Shown: one piece after another, positions 8,968-17,853 of the stretch
Position numbering within the stretch: position 1 is the stretch's first letter
Layout of the letters: the number at the start of each line of letters is the position of its first letter
NCBI RefSeq assembly: GCF_947499215.1
Contig: NZ_CANMNI010000002.1
Location: 682,001 to 746,000, forward strand
Origin: an uncultured Pontibacter sp.
Lineage (GTDB): Bacteria > Bacteroidota > Bacteroidia > Cytophagales > Hymenobacteraceae
Length of the DNA: 64,000 nt
Direction: 5' to 3'
Notes under the pieces: model-generated
Seen by the model: the letters and a program-made list of their open reading frames with translations, nothing else
Told to the model about the DNA's origin: nothing
The model's database searches: none
Translations under genes and position numbers: made by a program

Positions 8968-8975
8968 TACCTTTG
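8968..8975 (+). promoter_or_regulatory. Promoter -7 box for the SpoU gene
   Basis: TACCTTTG matches the Bacteroidota -7 consensus TAnnTTTG and lies 26 bases before the ATG at 9002. The -33 element is not clear. Confidence 0.55.
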
Positions 8976-9001
8976 CCCCAACACCTATCACCAACATCCC
9001 A

Positions 9002-9532
9002 ATGCGCAAACTTTCCATGGACGACCTCAACCGCGACTCGGTTGAAGAATTCAAAAATAAGAAAAAAATACCGTTAGTCTTGGTGCTCGACAATGTGCGC
9101 AGCCTCAATAATGTGGGCTCTGTTTTCCGCACAGCCGACTCCTTTATGGTGGAGAAGGTATACCTCTGCGGCATCACCGGCACACCGCCGCACCGCGACA
9201 TCGAGAAAACGGCCCTTGGTGCTACTGAGTCAGTAGACTGGGAGCATGTACCAGATACACTCGAACTGGTGAAGCAGCTGAGAGCGCAGGGATATAAGGT
9301 CGGTTCGGTGGAACAGGCCGAGAATAGCCTTAAACTAAACGAGTTTATACCTGAAGCGAATCAGCATTATGCCTTGGTGCTCGGCAATGAGGTGTTTGGC
9401 GTGGAACAGGAAGTCATCAACCACTCTGATTTCGTGCTCGAGATTCCGCAGTATGGCACCAAGCACTCGCTTAACATCTCAGTAGCAACAGGCGTGGTCG
9501 TGTGGGATTTCCTGAGTAAAAGTATGTCCTAA
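9002..9532 (+). CDS. SpoU/TrmH-family RNA 2'-O-methyltransferase
   Basis: This 176-residue protein is made almost entirely of the SPOUT methyltransferase domain, which 2'-O-methylates ribose in tRNA or rRNA using S-adenosylmethionine. All three SPOUT motifs are visible: NNVGSVFRTAD at 36-46 with the catalytic Arg, LVLGNEVFGV at 126-135, and IPQYGTKHSLNISVATG at 148-164, which forms the knot. There is no N-terminal substrate-binding domain as in rlmB, so it resembles a minimal TrmH/TrmL-type enzyme. The exact target base cannot be read from sequence. It has its own -7 box and a terminator, so it is monocistronic. Confidence 0.9.
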   Translation: MRKLSMDDLNRDSVEEFKNKKKIPLVLVLDNVRSLNNVGSVFRTADSFMVEKVYLCGITGTPPHRDIEKTALGATESVDWEHVPDTLELVKQLRAQGYKVGSVEQAENSLKLNEFIPEANQHYALVLGNEVFGVEQEVINHSDFVLEIPQYGTKHSLNISVATGVVVWDFLSKSMS

Positions 9533-9561
9533 ATGAGAGGTCTGAAGTACTAAATATACTT

Positions 9562-9595
9562 GAAGGGGAGCTGATGAACAGTTCCCTTTTCTATT
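9562..9595 (+). terminator. Terminator after the SpoU gene
   Basis: An imperfect hairpin pairs AAGGGGA near 9563 with TTCCCTT near 9582, with inner CTG/CAG pairs, followed by TTTCTATTT. It ends about 60 bases after the stop. Confidence 0.6.
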
Positions 9596-9683
9596 TCATA
9601 AAAACCTTCTTGTCCCGATAGTTTCCGCCCCAGAATCTCATTCGTCCCGACACTTTTTCAAAATAATCCACTTCCCTTTTAAA

Positions 9684-9713
9684 CCTTTACGCTCACTGCC
9701 TGTCCTACCTTTG
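9684..9713 (+). promoter_or_regulatory. Promoter of the first TonB receptor gene
   Basis: TACCTTTG at 9706-9713 fits the TAnnTTTG -7 box. A TTTAC at 9686-9690 could serve as a weak -33 box. It predicts a leader of about 135 bases before the ATG at 9855. Confidence 0.5.
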
Positions 9714-9727
9714 GCTAAATTGTTGAA

Positions 9728-9777
9728 GCCGGGGCGAACTGTGACTTTCCCAGATGGAAGAAACGGCTCCCCCCGGC
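9728..9777 (+). promoter_or_regulatory. Structured 5' leader of the TonB receptor mRNA
   Basis: Seven-base arms GCCGGGG (9728-9734) and CCCCGGC (9771-9777) pair perfectly. They enclose an inner TTCC/GGAA hairpin. The element lies just after the predicted start of transcription. It does not match a riboswitch I know. Confidence 0.4.
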
Positions 9778-9854
9778 ACAATTTTTCATCGCTCTAATCT
9801 GCCGCTTCTCACCCTGAAGCAATTCAGCGCTTTTATCTCTCCGTATATAAAATT

Positions 9855-12320
9855 ATGAGAACTCGTACTTTACTATTTCTAATTCTATTCCTTTTCTCCC
9901 TCTCCAGTTCTATTTCAAGCGTTCAGGCACAGGACCAGCCTGCACAAGCTACCACCACCCGCGGTAAGGTTTCCGGCACCGTGCAAGACGCCGACGCTAA
10001 AACACCTCTTGGCTTTGCCAACGTTGTTTTGCTCACCGCCCGCGACTCCAGTCTCGTAACCGGCGCCACCTCCGATATGGATGGCAAGTTTGAGCTCGAC
10101 CGCGTTCCGCAGGGGCAATTTATTTTGCGCATTTCTTCGGTAGGCTATCCAACCCGATTTATACCTAATATCAGAGTGACAGACACTGACAGCAACATCC
10201 GCTTGGGTACTATACCTGTCAAAGGCGGTGCCACGCAACTGAAAGAGGTACAGATTGTGACTGAAAGGCCCATGATGGAGTTTGAGCTCGACAAGAAGGT
10301 GGTGAACATGGAACAGAACATTGCGGCACAGGGCGGCAGCGTGGCCGATGCCATGCAAAACGTGCCTGCTGTGGATGTGGACATCGACGGTAACGTGAGT
10401 TTGCGGGGCAGCTCTAATGTGACCATACTCGTAGACGGCAAGCGTACGGCGCTGTCTAACCTCACCCTCGACCAGATTCCCGCCAGCATGATCGAGAGCG
10501 TGGAGCTGATCACTAACCCTTCCTCCAAGTATGACCCAGAGGGTACATCGGGTGTGATCAACCTGATCCTAAAGAAAAACATGAAGCCCGGCTTTAATGG
10601 TACGGCCACCGTGAACATCGGTACTTACGAGAACTACAACAGCTCGCTCAACCTGAACTACCGTCACTATAAATGGAACTTCAACGGCGGTTACGATTTC
10701 CGCAGAAGCTACCGTCCGGGTGTTCGCAACTCTTTCCTGACCAATATCGAGGAGGGTACATTCCGGAAGGATATCGGTCGCAATCACCGCACCGACATTT
10801 CGCACAACTTCCGCTTCGGGGCAGACTATTACCTGAACCCGAAGAACACGCTTTCCGCTTCCATGCTTTACCGCACCGGCGACGAGCGGGGTTTTAACAG
10901 CATCCTCAACCGCAACTTGGATAGCGATATGGACCTCACCGGACTTAACCTGCGCGAAACACGCGGCACTGAAGACGATGGCGTGATGGACTACAACCTT
11001 GGCTACCGCCGCACCTACGACCAGAAAGGACGCGAGTGGAGCGCCGATCTGATCTATACCGAGCGCTTCAGTGATGAAGTGGATAATATCATGCAGCTCC
11101 GCACACTTGATAAAGGGGTACCAGTAAACCGCATGAACCAACAGCGTGTTACATCTGATGACGTTACCCGCCGCATTGTGGCACAGTCAGATTACGTGCA
11201 CCCTATCAGCGAAGACAGCCAATTTGAGGGAGGCTTCCGCAGCAGCTTTCAGTTGCTCGACAATGACAACAAGTTTTTCAACTTAAACCCCGAGACCAAT
11301 CAGTGGTTGATTAATGACACCATTACCAACCACTTTGTATATGACGAACAGGTACACGCTCTTTATGGCAACTACAGCAACAAAATAGGCACTGTGAGTT
11401 TTCAGGCGGGTTTGCGTGCTGAACAGACCTTTACCAAATCGGACCAACGCGCACAGGAGAGCCCCCCTTTCCGCAACGATTACTTCAGCCTTTTCCCGAG
11501 TGTGTTTGTGACCAAGGACTTCTCGCCCGACAGCAAAGTGCAGTTCAGCTACAGTCGCCGCATTAACCGCCCACGCGCTTGGTCTCTTAACCCCTTCATT
11601 GACTACTCCGACACGCTCAACATCCGTTTTGGTAACCCGGAGCTGTTACCGGAGTTTATCAACTCCTATGAGCTGGGCTACCTCAAGTACTGGGATAACT
11701 CTTCGTTCAACACCACGGTATTCTACCGCCGCACCAACGACCAGATTCAGCGTTTCCGCACCTTCGACGCGGCCTCTGGTGTAACCTCAACCACTTTCCT
11801 AAACCTTGCCAGCGGTTCGTCATATGGCGTGGAGCTGGTGGGCACCTACAATCCGTTTAAGTGGTGGCGCCTTAATGCCAGCGTGTCGGGCTTTAGAGTG
11901 GAGCTAAACGATGCCGGTGGCGATACCGAGCTCAGCAACGACCAGTGGACTTGGAACTCCAAGCTCAACTCAAACATGACAGTCTGGAAAGACCTTGCCA
12001 TACAGGTATCGGCGAATTACCGCGCCCCGATGGCTAATATACAAGGGCAGATGCAGGAGATGTACGCCGTAGACCTTGGCCTGAAAAAGGAAGTGCTTAA
12101 TAAAAGAGGCACCATTACGTTTCGGGTATCTGACATCTTTGATACAAGGGAGTTCAACTTTGAGAGCTTCGGTCCGGGGTTTGAACAAACGCACAACAAC
12201 AAGCGCCAGACGCGCATCGCCTTCATCGGCTTCACGTACCGCCTCAACAGCGAAGACAGCGAGCGCGAGCGTCGCCAACGCGAAGAGCAAGGTGGCGGCG
12301 ATGATGGTTTTGATTACTAA
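9855..12320 (+). CDS. TonB-dependent receptor, outer membrane beta-barrel family
   Basis: This 821-residue outer-membrane protein has a signal peptide (about 1-25, ending VQAQ). A carboxypeptidase-like regulatory domain follows at about 38-125, then a plug at about 150-245 with VSLRGSSNVTILVDGK, then a large beta-barrel. It belongs to the OMP_b-brl_3 type of TonB receptors common in Bacteroidota. The last 20 residues are unusual: a charged Glu/Arg/Gly-rich tail ending GFDY instead of an aromatic barrel strand end. No SusD partner is adjacent, so it is not a standard glycan locus. The transported compound is unknown. It is preceded by a structured leader and followed by a terminator. Confidence 0.9.
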   Translation: MRTRTLLFLILFLFSLSSSISSVQAQDQPAQATTTRGKVSGTVQDADAKTPLGFANVVLLTARDSSLVTGATSDMDGKFELDRVPQGQFILRISSVGYPTRFIPNIRVTDTDSNIRLGTIPVKGGATQLKEVQIVTERPMMEFELDKKVVNMEQNIAAQGGSVADAMQNVPAVDVDIDGNVSLRGSSNVTILVDGKRTALSNLTLDQIPASMIESVELITNPSSKYDPEGTSGVINLILKKNMKPGFNGTATVNIGTYENYNSSLNLNYRHYKWNFNGGYDFRRSYRPGVRNSFLTNIEEGTFRKDIGRNHRTDISHNFRFGADYYLNPKNTLSASMLYRTGDERGFNSILNRNLDSDMDLTGLNLRETRGTEDDGVMDYNLGYRRTYDQKGREWSADLIYTERFSDEVDNIMQLRTLDKGVPVNRMNQQRVTSDDVTRRIVAQSDYVHPISEDSQFEGGFRSSFQLLDNDNKFFNLNPETNQWLINDTITNHFVYDEQVHALYGNYSNKIGTVSFQAGLRAEQTFTKSDQRAQESPPFRNDYFSLFPSVFVTKDFSPDSKVQFSYSRRINRPRAWSLNPFIDYSDTLNIRFGNPELLPEFINSYELGYLKYWDNSSFNTTVFYRRTNDQIQRFRTFDAASGVTSTTFLNLASGSSYGVELVGTYNPFKWWRLNASVSGFRVELNDAGGDTELSNDQWTWNSKLNSNMTVWKDLAIQVSANYRAPMANIQGQMQEMYAVDLGLKKEVLNKRGTITFRVSDIFDTREFNFESFGPGFEQTHNNKRQTRIAFIGFTYRLNSEDSERERRQREEQGGGDDGFDY

Positions 12321-12341
12321 GTACTCATCATGTACAAATAC

Positions 12342-12368
12342 AAGCCGGGGAGTAATCTCCGGCTTTTT
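12342..12368 (+). terminator. Terminator after the first TonB receptor
   Basis: AAGCCGG (12342-12348) pairs with CCGGCTT (12359-12365), followed by a seven-base T run. A copy of the TATACCT motif starts in the T run. Confidence 0.85.
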
Positions 12369-12454
12369 TTATACCTGCACCGCTCGGGTTGGGAACCGCT
12401 ATACCTTATCCCACGCTTCTCCGTATCTTAGACCGAACCAAAAACTACTTCAAC

Positions 12455-13462
12455 ATGACCGCTCCTGCCCGCCTGCCTATCATAGACCTGCACTGCGACC
12501 TCTTGGTATACCTGTCAGACGTACCCGGTTCGGCCATCGACAATGTGGCCGAGATTGGTTGTTCGCTGCCCGCGCTCACACAGGGCAACGTCAGGCTGCA
12601 GACGATGGCTATTTACTGCGCCACCGCGCCGGGCAGCACCAAATACGCCCATTTGCAGGCCGAAATTTTCCATAAACTGGCCACTGACGAGCGCAGCTGC
12701 TTAACAGCGGTAAAGGATGTCGAGTCTCTACACAATGCTCTGAGCGGCAAGGGCGATATTGGCATGATCGCCTCCATCGAAAACGCCTCTGGCTTTTGCG
12801 AGGAGGACGAGCCGTTGGAAGACGGCTTTAAGAAACTCGAGAAGATCATCGAAGCGGTAGAGCGGCTTTTGTACATTAGCTTCACGCATCACTTAGGCAA
12901 CCGTTTCGGGGGTGGCAACTCGACGGACCAAGGCATTACCCGCGACGGCAAAATGCTACTCGACTACATGCACGGCCGCCGCATCGCCGTAGACCTTTCC
13001 CACACCAGCGACGCCCTTGCCTTCGACATCCTCGAGCACATCGACCGCGAGAGGCTGGATATCCCCATCATAGCCAGTCATTCTAATTTCAGACCGGTAT
13101 GGGAGCATAACCGCAACCTGCCTGACGAACTGGTGCAGGAAATCATTCGCCGAAAGGGACTGATCGGCATGAACTTTCTACGCGCCTTCGTGAACACGGG
13201 CGAACCGGACGCACTCTTGCAGCACATCCGCTACGGCTTCGAGAAAGGCGCAGAAGATGCCATCTGTTTCGGAGCAGATTACTTCTATACCTCCGACTTC
13301 CCCGACCCGACCCGAGTGCCTTTTTACTTCCCTGAGCACGAACAGGCCGGCACCAGCTACACCTATTTGCTGGAGCGCCTTCTAGAGCACCTAACGCCGC
13401 AACAGCTTGAGAAACTTGCCTACCGAAACGTACAGCATTTTATAGAGCGGATTTGGGCTTAA
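12455..13462 (+). CDS. Membrane dipeptidase (peptidase family M19)
   Basis: This zinc dipeptidase of the renal-dipeptidase family has 335 residues from the chosen start. The metal ligands can be placed: HxD at His13 and Asp15 (IIDLHCDLL), bridging Glu109 (SIENA), His182 (DLSHTSD), His209 (ASHSN) and the late Asp275 (GADYF). An upstream in-frame ATG at 12389 would add 22 residues without family similarity, so 12455, two codons before the conserved start region, is preferred. No signal peptide is seen, so it probably acts in the cytoplasm despite the family name. Substrates are probably small dipeptides. Confidence 0.9.
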   Translation: MTAPARLPIIDLHCDLLVYLSDVPGSAIDNVAEIGCSLPALTQGNVRLQTMAIYCATAPGSTKYAHLQAEIFHKLATDERSCLTAVKDVESLHNALSGKGDIGMIASIENASGFCEEDEPLEDGFKKLEKIIEAVERLLYISFTHHLGNRFGGGNSTDQGITRDGKMLLDYMHGRRIAVDLSHTSDALAFDILEHIDRERLDIPIIASHSNFRPVWEHNRNLPDELVQEIIRRKGLIGMNFLRAFVNTGEPDALLQHIRYGFEKGAEDAICFGADYFYTSDFPDPTRVPFYFPEHEQAGTSYTYLLERLLEHLTPQQLEKLAYRNVQHFIERIWA

Positions 13463-13642
13463 CCACTGCTCTCATAGCACTGATTTTACAGCTCCTCGCA
13501 ATGCTTTCTTGGCGAAAATCTTGCGCTAAAAATTATATTTATTATATTTAAAGTGGGCTATATAATTGTTGCTGAAAAGGGTATTTGTTGTTATAACATA
13601 CCTCTCTTTTCGATAAGCCTGTCACCTTATAAGCATTTTATT

Positions 13643-13828
13643 ATGAAATTCATTGGACTCTTTCTATTAATCATCGGCTTGGCATCGGTCGTGCTCGGCT
13701 TTTTAGACTATAATTCTCTGTTGCTCAACTGGGTAGACAACTGGGGAGAGAGCATTGGGTGGGGTATCAGAATAGGTGCAACAGCACTTGGGGGCCTTCT
13801 ATACTTTGTTTACCGACACCAAGATTAG
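13643..13828 (+). CDS. Small two-helix membrane protein
   Basis: This is a 61-residue protein starting MKFIGLFLLII. Two hydrophobic helices (about 3-22 and 38-56) are joined by a Trp-containing loop (NWVDNWGES). The 13643 start is preferred to an in-frame ATG 30 codons upstream, which would cross unstructured intergenic DNA. It resembles many short uncharacterised Bacteroidota membrane proteins. No function can be assigned. Confidence 0.55.
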   Translation: MKFIGLFLLIIGLASVVLGFLDYNSLLLNWVDNWGESIGWGIRIGATALGGLLYFVYRHQD

Positions 13829-13931
13829 GGTCCTTCACCCACTTTCTATATAGAAAGTTTGCCATGTGCCGAAAAACTGCGTATACGCAAAAGCAGCGAC
13901 TGACTGAACCATAACAAAAGCCGACCACGCC

Positions 13932-14600
13932 ATGGACACTCCGCAGTACTCTCCATATTATATACAAATAAACGAGCTCTACATCGACTCGGTCGTGACA
14001 GACGATACGGAGTTTATCACCCTCTGGTGTTTTACGGTGCTCGACGATGAGTATAAGTTCATCTACCTCGGCTGTGACTTCACGCAGTTTAACCAGATTC
14101 TGATTGGGGCTGGCGACAAAGGCAAGGAGATCGCGCTGCACATGGCCAACGTGCTCAACAGCGAGCATGAAGCCCCTACACTGGTTCCTATAAAAGAGCA
14201 ATTCGGCGATTACCTCGAGCTAACCGGTTTCGACCTGATTGTGTATGAGCCGATGGCTGTGGATGATGAACTGGAAGATGAGTACGACGATGATGATGAC
14301 TTGCCGCTGGAGCAACTCTTGGGCGGAGGAAGCAAGCGCTCTGATAACACCTCGCAGAAGTACCTGATCTACCAGCTCGACAAGCTATACCCTTCCAAGA
14401 TCTTTGAGCCCGAGAAGCTGCAGCGCGAGAACCTGACCGAACAGTTTGAAGACGATTCACTAGAACTCGCACAGCTGTATTACGACTACCTCAATGCCTC
14501 CGAAAACGGCTACAGCGAGTGCGAAGCCCGACAGGTGGCCGGACTGGAACGTGACCTCTTCTTTAGGATGGCGCGCAAAGCCGCCGACCTCTGGAGCTAG
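13932..14600 (+). CDS. Hypothetical acidic protein
   Basis: This is a 222-residue soluble protein without a family I recognise. The first 110 residues alternate strands and helices (YYIQINELYIDSVV, FTVLDDEYKFIYLG). A very acidic linker at about 112-126 (ELEDEYDDDDDLPLE) follows. A C-terminal helical part has many aromatic residues (LAQLYYDYLNASENGYSE). It is a single gene, convergent with the DUF4142 lipoprotein gene 14 bases away. No signal peptide or membrane segment is present, so it is probably cytoplasmic. Confidence 0.65.
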   Translation: MDTPQYSPYYIQINELYIDSVVTDDTEFITLWCFTVLDDEYKFIYLGCDFTQFNQILIGAGDKGKEIALHMANVLNSEHEAPTLVPIKEQFGDYLELTGFDLIVYEPMAVDDELEDEYDDDDDLPLEQLLGGGSKRSDNTSQKYLIYQLDKLYPSKIFEPEKLQRENLTEQFEDDSLELAQLYYDYLNASENGYSECEARQVAGLERDLFFRMARKAADLWS

Positions 14601-14614
14601 TTTATACCTACCCT

Positions 14615-15181
14615 TTAGTTTTCCCCTCGCGCAGAGTCATACTGACCGGCCAACTGCAGGCGTGCCCGCAATTGTAGCTGCATTTCGTTTACCCAGTTTC
14701 TGATTTCCGCCTCTTCTGAACGCAAAAGCATTTCTTGGTAGTGATCAAGCTGCGACTGGTGCGACGAACTGATGTATTGTCGATAGCGCTCGTCGAACTC
14801 CACATCAGGCAGTTTCCTGAATTCCTCAATTGTAGTCCTGTCAGCTGCCCCTAGTGAGTCGGGCAGACTGTTTTGCAGCCCTTCGGCGCTGGCAACTTGC
14901 CGCAAGTTTTGCTGCGCTTCCTCATAAAAGGTTAGCATTTGATTTGCCAGTGCTTTCACATCCTCGTTTTGCGCACGCGCCACAGCCAATTTGGCTAATT
15001 CCGCTTGCAGCATGTTAGTGCTGGCGGCATAGTCTACAAAGGCTGCGCTGCGGCTCATCTCCTGCACAACAGGGGGTTTGCCGTCTTGTAGTTTCGTATC
15101 CGTTTCGGCATTGTCGCTGCAGGCAATCATCATCAGGAAAAGTAATCCGCAGACAAGGGTTAGTACTTTGTCGGTGAGCAT
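14615..15181 (-). CDS. DUF4142 lipoprotein
   Basis: This 188-residue lipoprotein belongs to the DUF4142 family, which has a ferritin-like four-helix fold and is found in the bacterial envelope. A signal peptide ends at the lipobox with Cys21 (LMMIAC). The mature part is helical, with AAFVDYAASTNMLQAELAKL and the paired SSSHQSQLDHYQEMLL segment typical of the family. The start at 15181 puts the signal peptide at the N-terminus; the longer frame from 15235 adds 18 residues without purpose. Its function is unknown; relatives are often stress-linked. Confidence 0.75.
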   Translation of the reverse strand: MLTDKVLTLVCGLLFLMMIACSDNAETDTKLQDGKPPVVQEMSRSAAFVDYAASTNMLQAELAKLAVARAQNEDVKALANQMLTFYEEAQQNLRQVASAEGLQNSLPDSLGAADRTTIEEFRKLPDVEFDERYRQYISSSHQSQLDHYQEMLLRSEEAEIRNWVNEMQLQLRARLQLAGQYDSARGEN

Positions 15182-15300
15182 AGGCAAGGGCGCGTAAGGT
15201 GTTCGTAGATAGCTATACCGTACACCCCACCCCACAAGTTATGCCATACCTGTAAAAACATTTAAAAGTGCAGCAATGCCTTTGTCCGTTGCAAAAAGAT

Positions 15301-17616
15301 TTAAAAGCGATAGGACTTGCGCACCAGCGTAAGGTTGCTTTCGCGGCCTTGCTCCGGCACCACATGGGCAGGCATGGGCTCGCTGATGAGTTGCTGTGGC
15401 AGGCCGATGCTCACATCATACAGGTATAGCTGCAGGCCACTACTCTGTTTCAGCCGCACCTCTAACTCTACCTCCTTGGAGTCAGGCAACCCATGCACTT
15501 TGGCAAAGTATACCGGTCCTTGCGCTGTTTTCATAGGACCCAATGCGAGTTGTTCCCCATTAAGGGTAGCGCCCAACATACCGCCTTCCTCTGTTGGCTG
15601 TAGCACCATGTCCAGATGGGCTGCCCCTCTCGGTGAATGCAGGCGCAGGGTCAGTATCCGCTCGCCGGGCGCTATACCTTCGTTTACAAGTCGGGCGACA
15701 GGCACTTCCACAGGTAGAAGGGCTGCCTCGTTTTTCAGATACTGCCGTGCTGCCATGGGGTATATTTCGGTAAGGGCCCCTGTGCTTGGCTTCGGGAAAA
15801 ATTGTTTGTTCCAGTCGTCGGTGCGCTCGTAGGCCGAGGCCCATACCGCCACGCTGTCGTCGGCGTTGAGGTAGTAGCTCACGTGGCTGTGCAGCGGCTG
15901 TGTTTCGCTTGGCTTTTCCGCCTCAATAGCCCGGAACAGCTGTATGCCGCCCACAAAAAGCAAGAGGCCCGGCAAGAGCGGCAGTGCGCGCCAACCAAAG
16001 CTGCGCTCCACTACGATCAGTACAGGTATGGCCAGTCCGGCAAGCAACAGCAGCATCCCCACCATCGCCACCGGCATCTGCAACGCGAACACCACGAAGA
16101 GAAAACGGACAAGCGGCATCAGCATAAAAATGGCGGGCACTATACCTGCCAGCAAAACCAGCACATATGCCCAACCAACAGGTTGGTGGTGCAGCTCTTT
16201 GAGGAAAATAAAAAGCAAAGCCACCAGACAGAAAAGCAGCGGAAACATGAACAGGTAGGCTGCCGCCGGCACCAGTACAAACGCGACAGCCATCAGCAAA
16301 AACCAGTGCAGGCAGACACCCACAGCCAGCGCAAACACCGACATCCAGCGCAACAAAAGCCAACAAAGCAAAAGAAATAAGCCGAGCGCCAGCAACAGGT
16401 AGCCCATAAAAAAATGGCCATCGCCGTATACTCCGTTCATCTCATGGCTGTAAGGCAGCATGCCTTTCACAAAGTTGTTGAGCGGAAAGAACAGGCCTGA
16501 GATTATAGCTGCCACCAGTAAAAAGCCCATGAAACCACCGAGCAGCTGCAGCGCGGAGAAGGCTTTCTTGCGCAAGCCCATCACGATACTGGCCAGCAGG
16601 AGCACAGTGGTAAGCCCCGCCCAAAGGATGTTCATGCCGGTCGGGTACTGCACCAGCCAACTGCCTGCCGGATTGAAGAAAATCTTGTCCTGCGCCTTGG
16701 TGTTGTCGAGTGATACATTGCCCAGATGCCGCACCAGCCCCAGCATGTTGCTGCCGTGGTGCTGCAGGCTGTTGCGGTCCAAGTTCTCGGGCGAGTCGGT
16801 CATTTTGTGGTAGTGCACAAAGCCGTCAATAAAGGCCGAGTTCACACCCATATACCCGGCATCGCGGAACACAGTAAAGTCGGTATTGTTGGGCAGGTTG
16901 CGGTATACCTCGTACATCATGGAGCTGGCAAAAGGGTATGGAGCTGCCTCCGCAAATTGCTCCACAATCCAGCCGTTTTCGGGGCTTATCTCGAAGGTCA
17001 TGCTCGGTCCAGCGTTGCCGCGCGCCTCCACATTCACGACCACACCCACCTCCTGCGCCCACGGGTGTTTCAGAAAAGCCTTAGCCCCATACAGGCCATA
17101 CTCCTCGCCGTCGGTCATCAGAAAAATAACGTCGTGCTGCAGCGGCTCGCCCATCTGCAGGGCACGGGCCGTTTCGAGCATGGCGGCTATACCTGCGGCA
17201 TCATCGCCGGCACCGGGGGTGTTGGGTTGCGAGTCGTAGTGCGCCATCACCAGCACGGCCTTTCCGCCCGGCTGTGCGCCTTTGAGTCGTCCCAACAGGT
17301 TATAGACATAGCCCACGTTGCTGGCATCACCCACCGGGTTCACGACTACCGCTTCCTGTACCTCGGGCTGTAGCCCGAGTATCTCCATCTGTTTCAGCAA
17401 ATACCGCCGCGCTTCCGCATGGCCCGGTGTGCCCATCGCGTGGGGATGGTTAGCCACTTTTCGCACATGCGCCATGGCCCGTTCCGCTGAAAATTCCGTG
17501 TCGGGCGCATCGGCTGGCAGGGCCTCGGGAGGGCTCATCAAACTAATGCTGTACATACTCAGGCCCACAAGGGCTACCAGCAAAAACAGGGCTATGACAT
17601 AAGGACGATTGGACAT
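15301..17616 (-). CDS. M28 zinc aminopeptidase with polytopic membrane domain
   Basis: This is a 771-residue protein with one N-terminal membrane anchor (about 6-26), then an M28 peptidase domain facing the periplasm. Expected zinc-site residues are His126 (MAHYDS), Asp139 (GAGDD), Glu171 and Glu172 (TDGEEYG), Glu197 (NVEARG) and His270 (HYHKMTDSPENL). The Glu at position 197 replaces the Asp common in soluble aminopeptidases. About eight or nine helices follow between 325 and 560, then a soluble C-terminal domain. This layout matches the ERMP1/FXNA-like branch of M28. It is probably an exopeptidase on the cell envelope. It is monocistronic. Confidence 0.85.
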   Translation of the reverse strand: MSNRPYVIALFLLVALVGLSMYSISLMSPPEALPADAPDTEFSAERAMAHVRKVANHPHAMGTPGHAEARRYLLKQMEILGLQPEVQEAVVVNPVGDASNVGYVYNLLGRLKGAQPGGKAVLVMAHYDSQPNTPGAGDDAAGIAAMLETARALQMGEPLQHDVIFLMTDGEEYGLYGAKAFLKHPWAQEVGVVVNVEARGNAGPSMTFEISPENGWIVEQFAEAAPYPFASSMMYEVYRNLPNNTDFTVFRDAGYMGVNSAFIDGFVHYHKMTDSPENLDRNSLQHHGSNMLGLVRHLGNVSLDNTKAQDKIFFNPAGSWLVQYPTGMNILWAGLTTVLLLASIVMGLRKKAFSALQLLGGFMGFLLVAAIISGLFFPLNNFVKGMLPYSHEMNGVYGDGHFFMGYLLLALGLFLLLCWLLLRWMSVFALAVGVCLHWFLLMAVAFVLVPAAAYLFMFPLLFCLVALLFIFLKELHHQPVGWAYVLVLLAGIVPAIFMLMPLVRFLFVVFALQMPVAMVGMLLLLAGLAIPVLIVVERSFGWRALPLLPGLLLFVGGIQLFRAIEAEKPSETQPLHSHVSYYLNADDSVAVWASAYERTDDWNKQFFPKPSTGALTEIYPMAARQYLKNEAALLPVEVPVARLVNEGIAPGERILTLRLHSPRGAAHLDMVLQPTEEGGMLGATLNGEQLALGPMKTAQGPVYFAKVHGLPDSKEVELEVRLKQSSGLQLYLYDVSIGLPQQLISEPMPAHVVPEQGRESNLTLVRKSYRF

Positions 17617-17797
17617 GGCAGGGGCTAGCGTGATTCTGTAGGGTAATATAGTAAATTCCTATATCTATTTTCCTTTTGCCTATTTTCTCTAAAAGTTCAG
17701 GCGAGAAAAACTAGTTATATAGGTCCATTTCAAATAACATTGAAACATCATGATTACTTTTTAGCAAAGTGCGGCAAAACCTATAGGCTAGCAAAAC

Positions 17798-17831
17798 AAA
17801 AGCCCCGGCAGGTGTACCTGCCGGGGCTTTT
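17798..17831 (-). terminator. Terminator after terC
   Basis: A perfect 16-bp inverted repeat, AAAAGCCCCGGCAGGT/ACCTGCCGGGGCTTTT (17798-17813 and 17816-17831), ends in T runs in both directions. It lies 22 bases after the terC stop on the minus strand. Confidence 0.92.
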
Positions 17832-17853
17832 GCATAGAAATTAATAAGTTGAT

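Noticed and set aside
9728..9777. Cobalamin or TPP riboswitch in the TonB leader
   Set aside because: The stem is clear, but none of the conserved riboswitch core sequences is visible.
15802..16380. 192-codon plus-strand frame within the M28 gene
   Set aside because: It is antisense to the membrane part of the peptidase, rich in Gln, His and Lys, a typical shadow of hydrophobic coding sequence.
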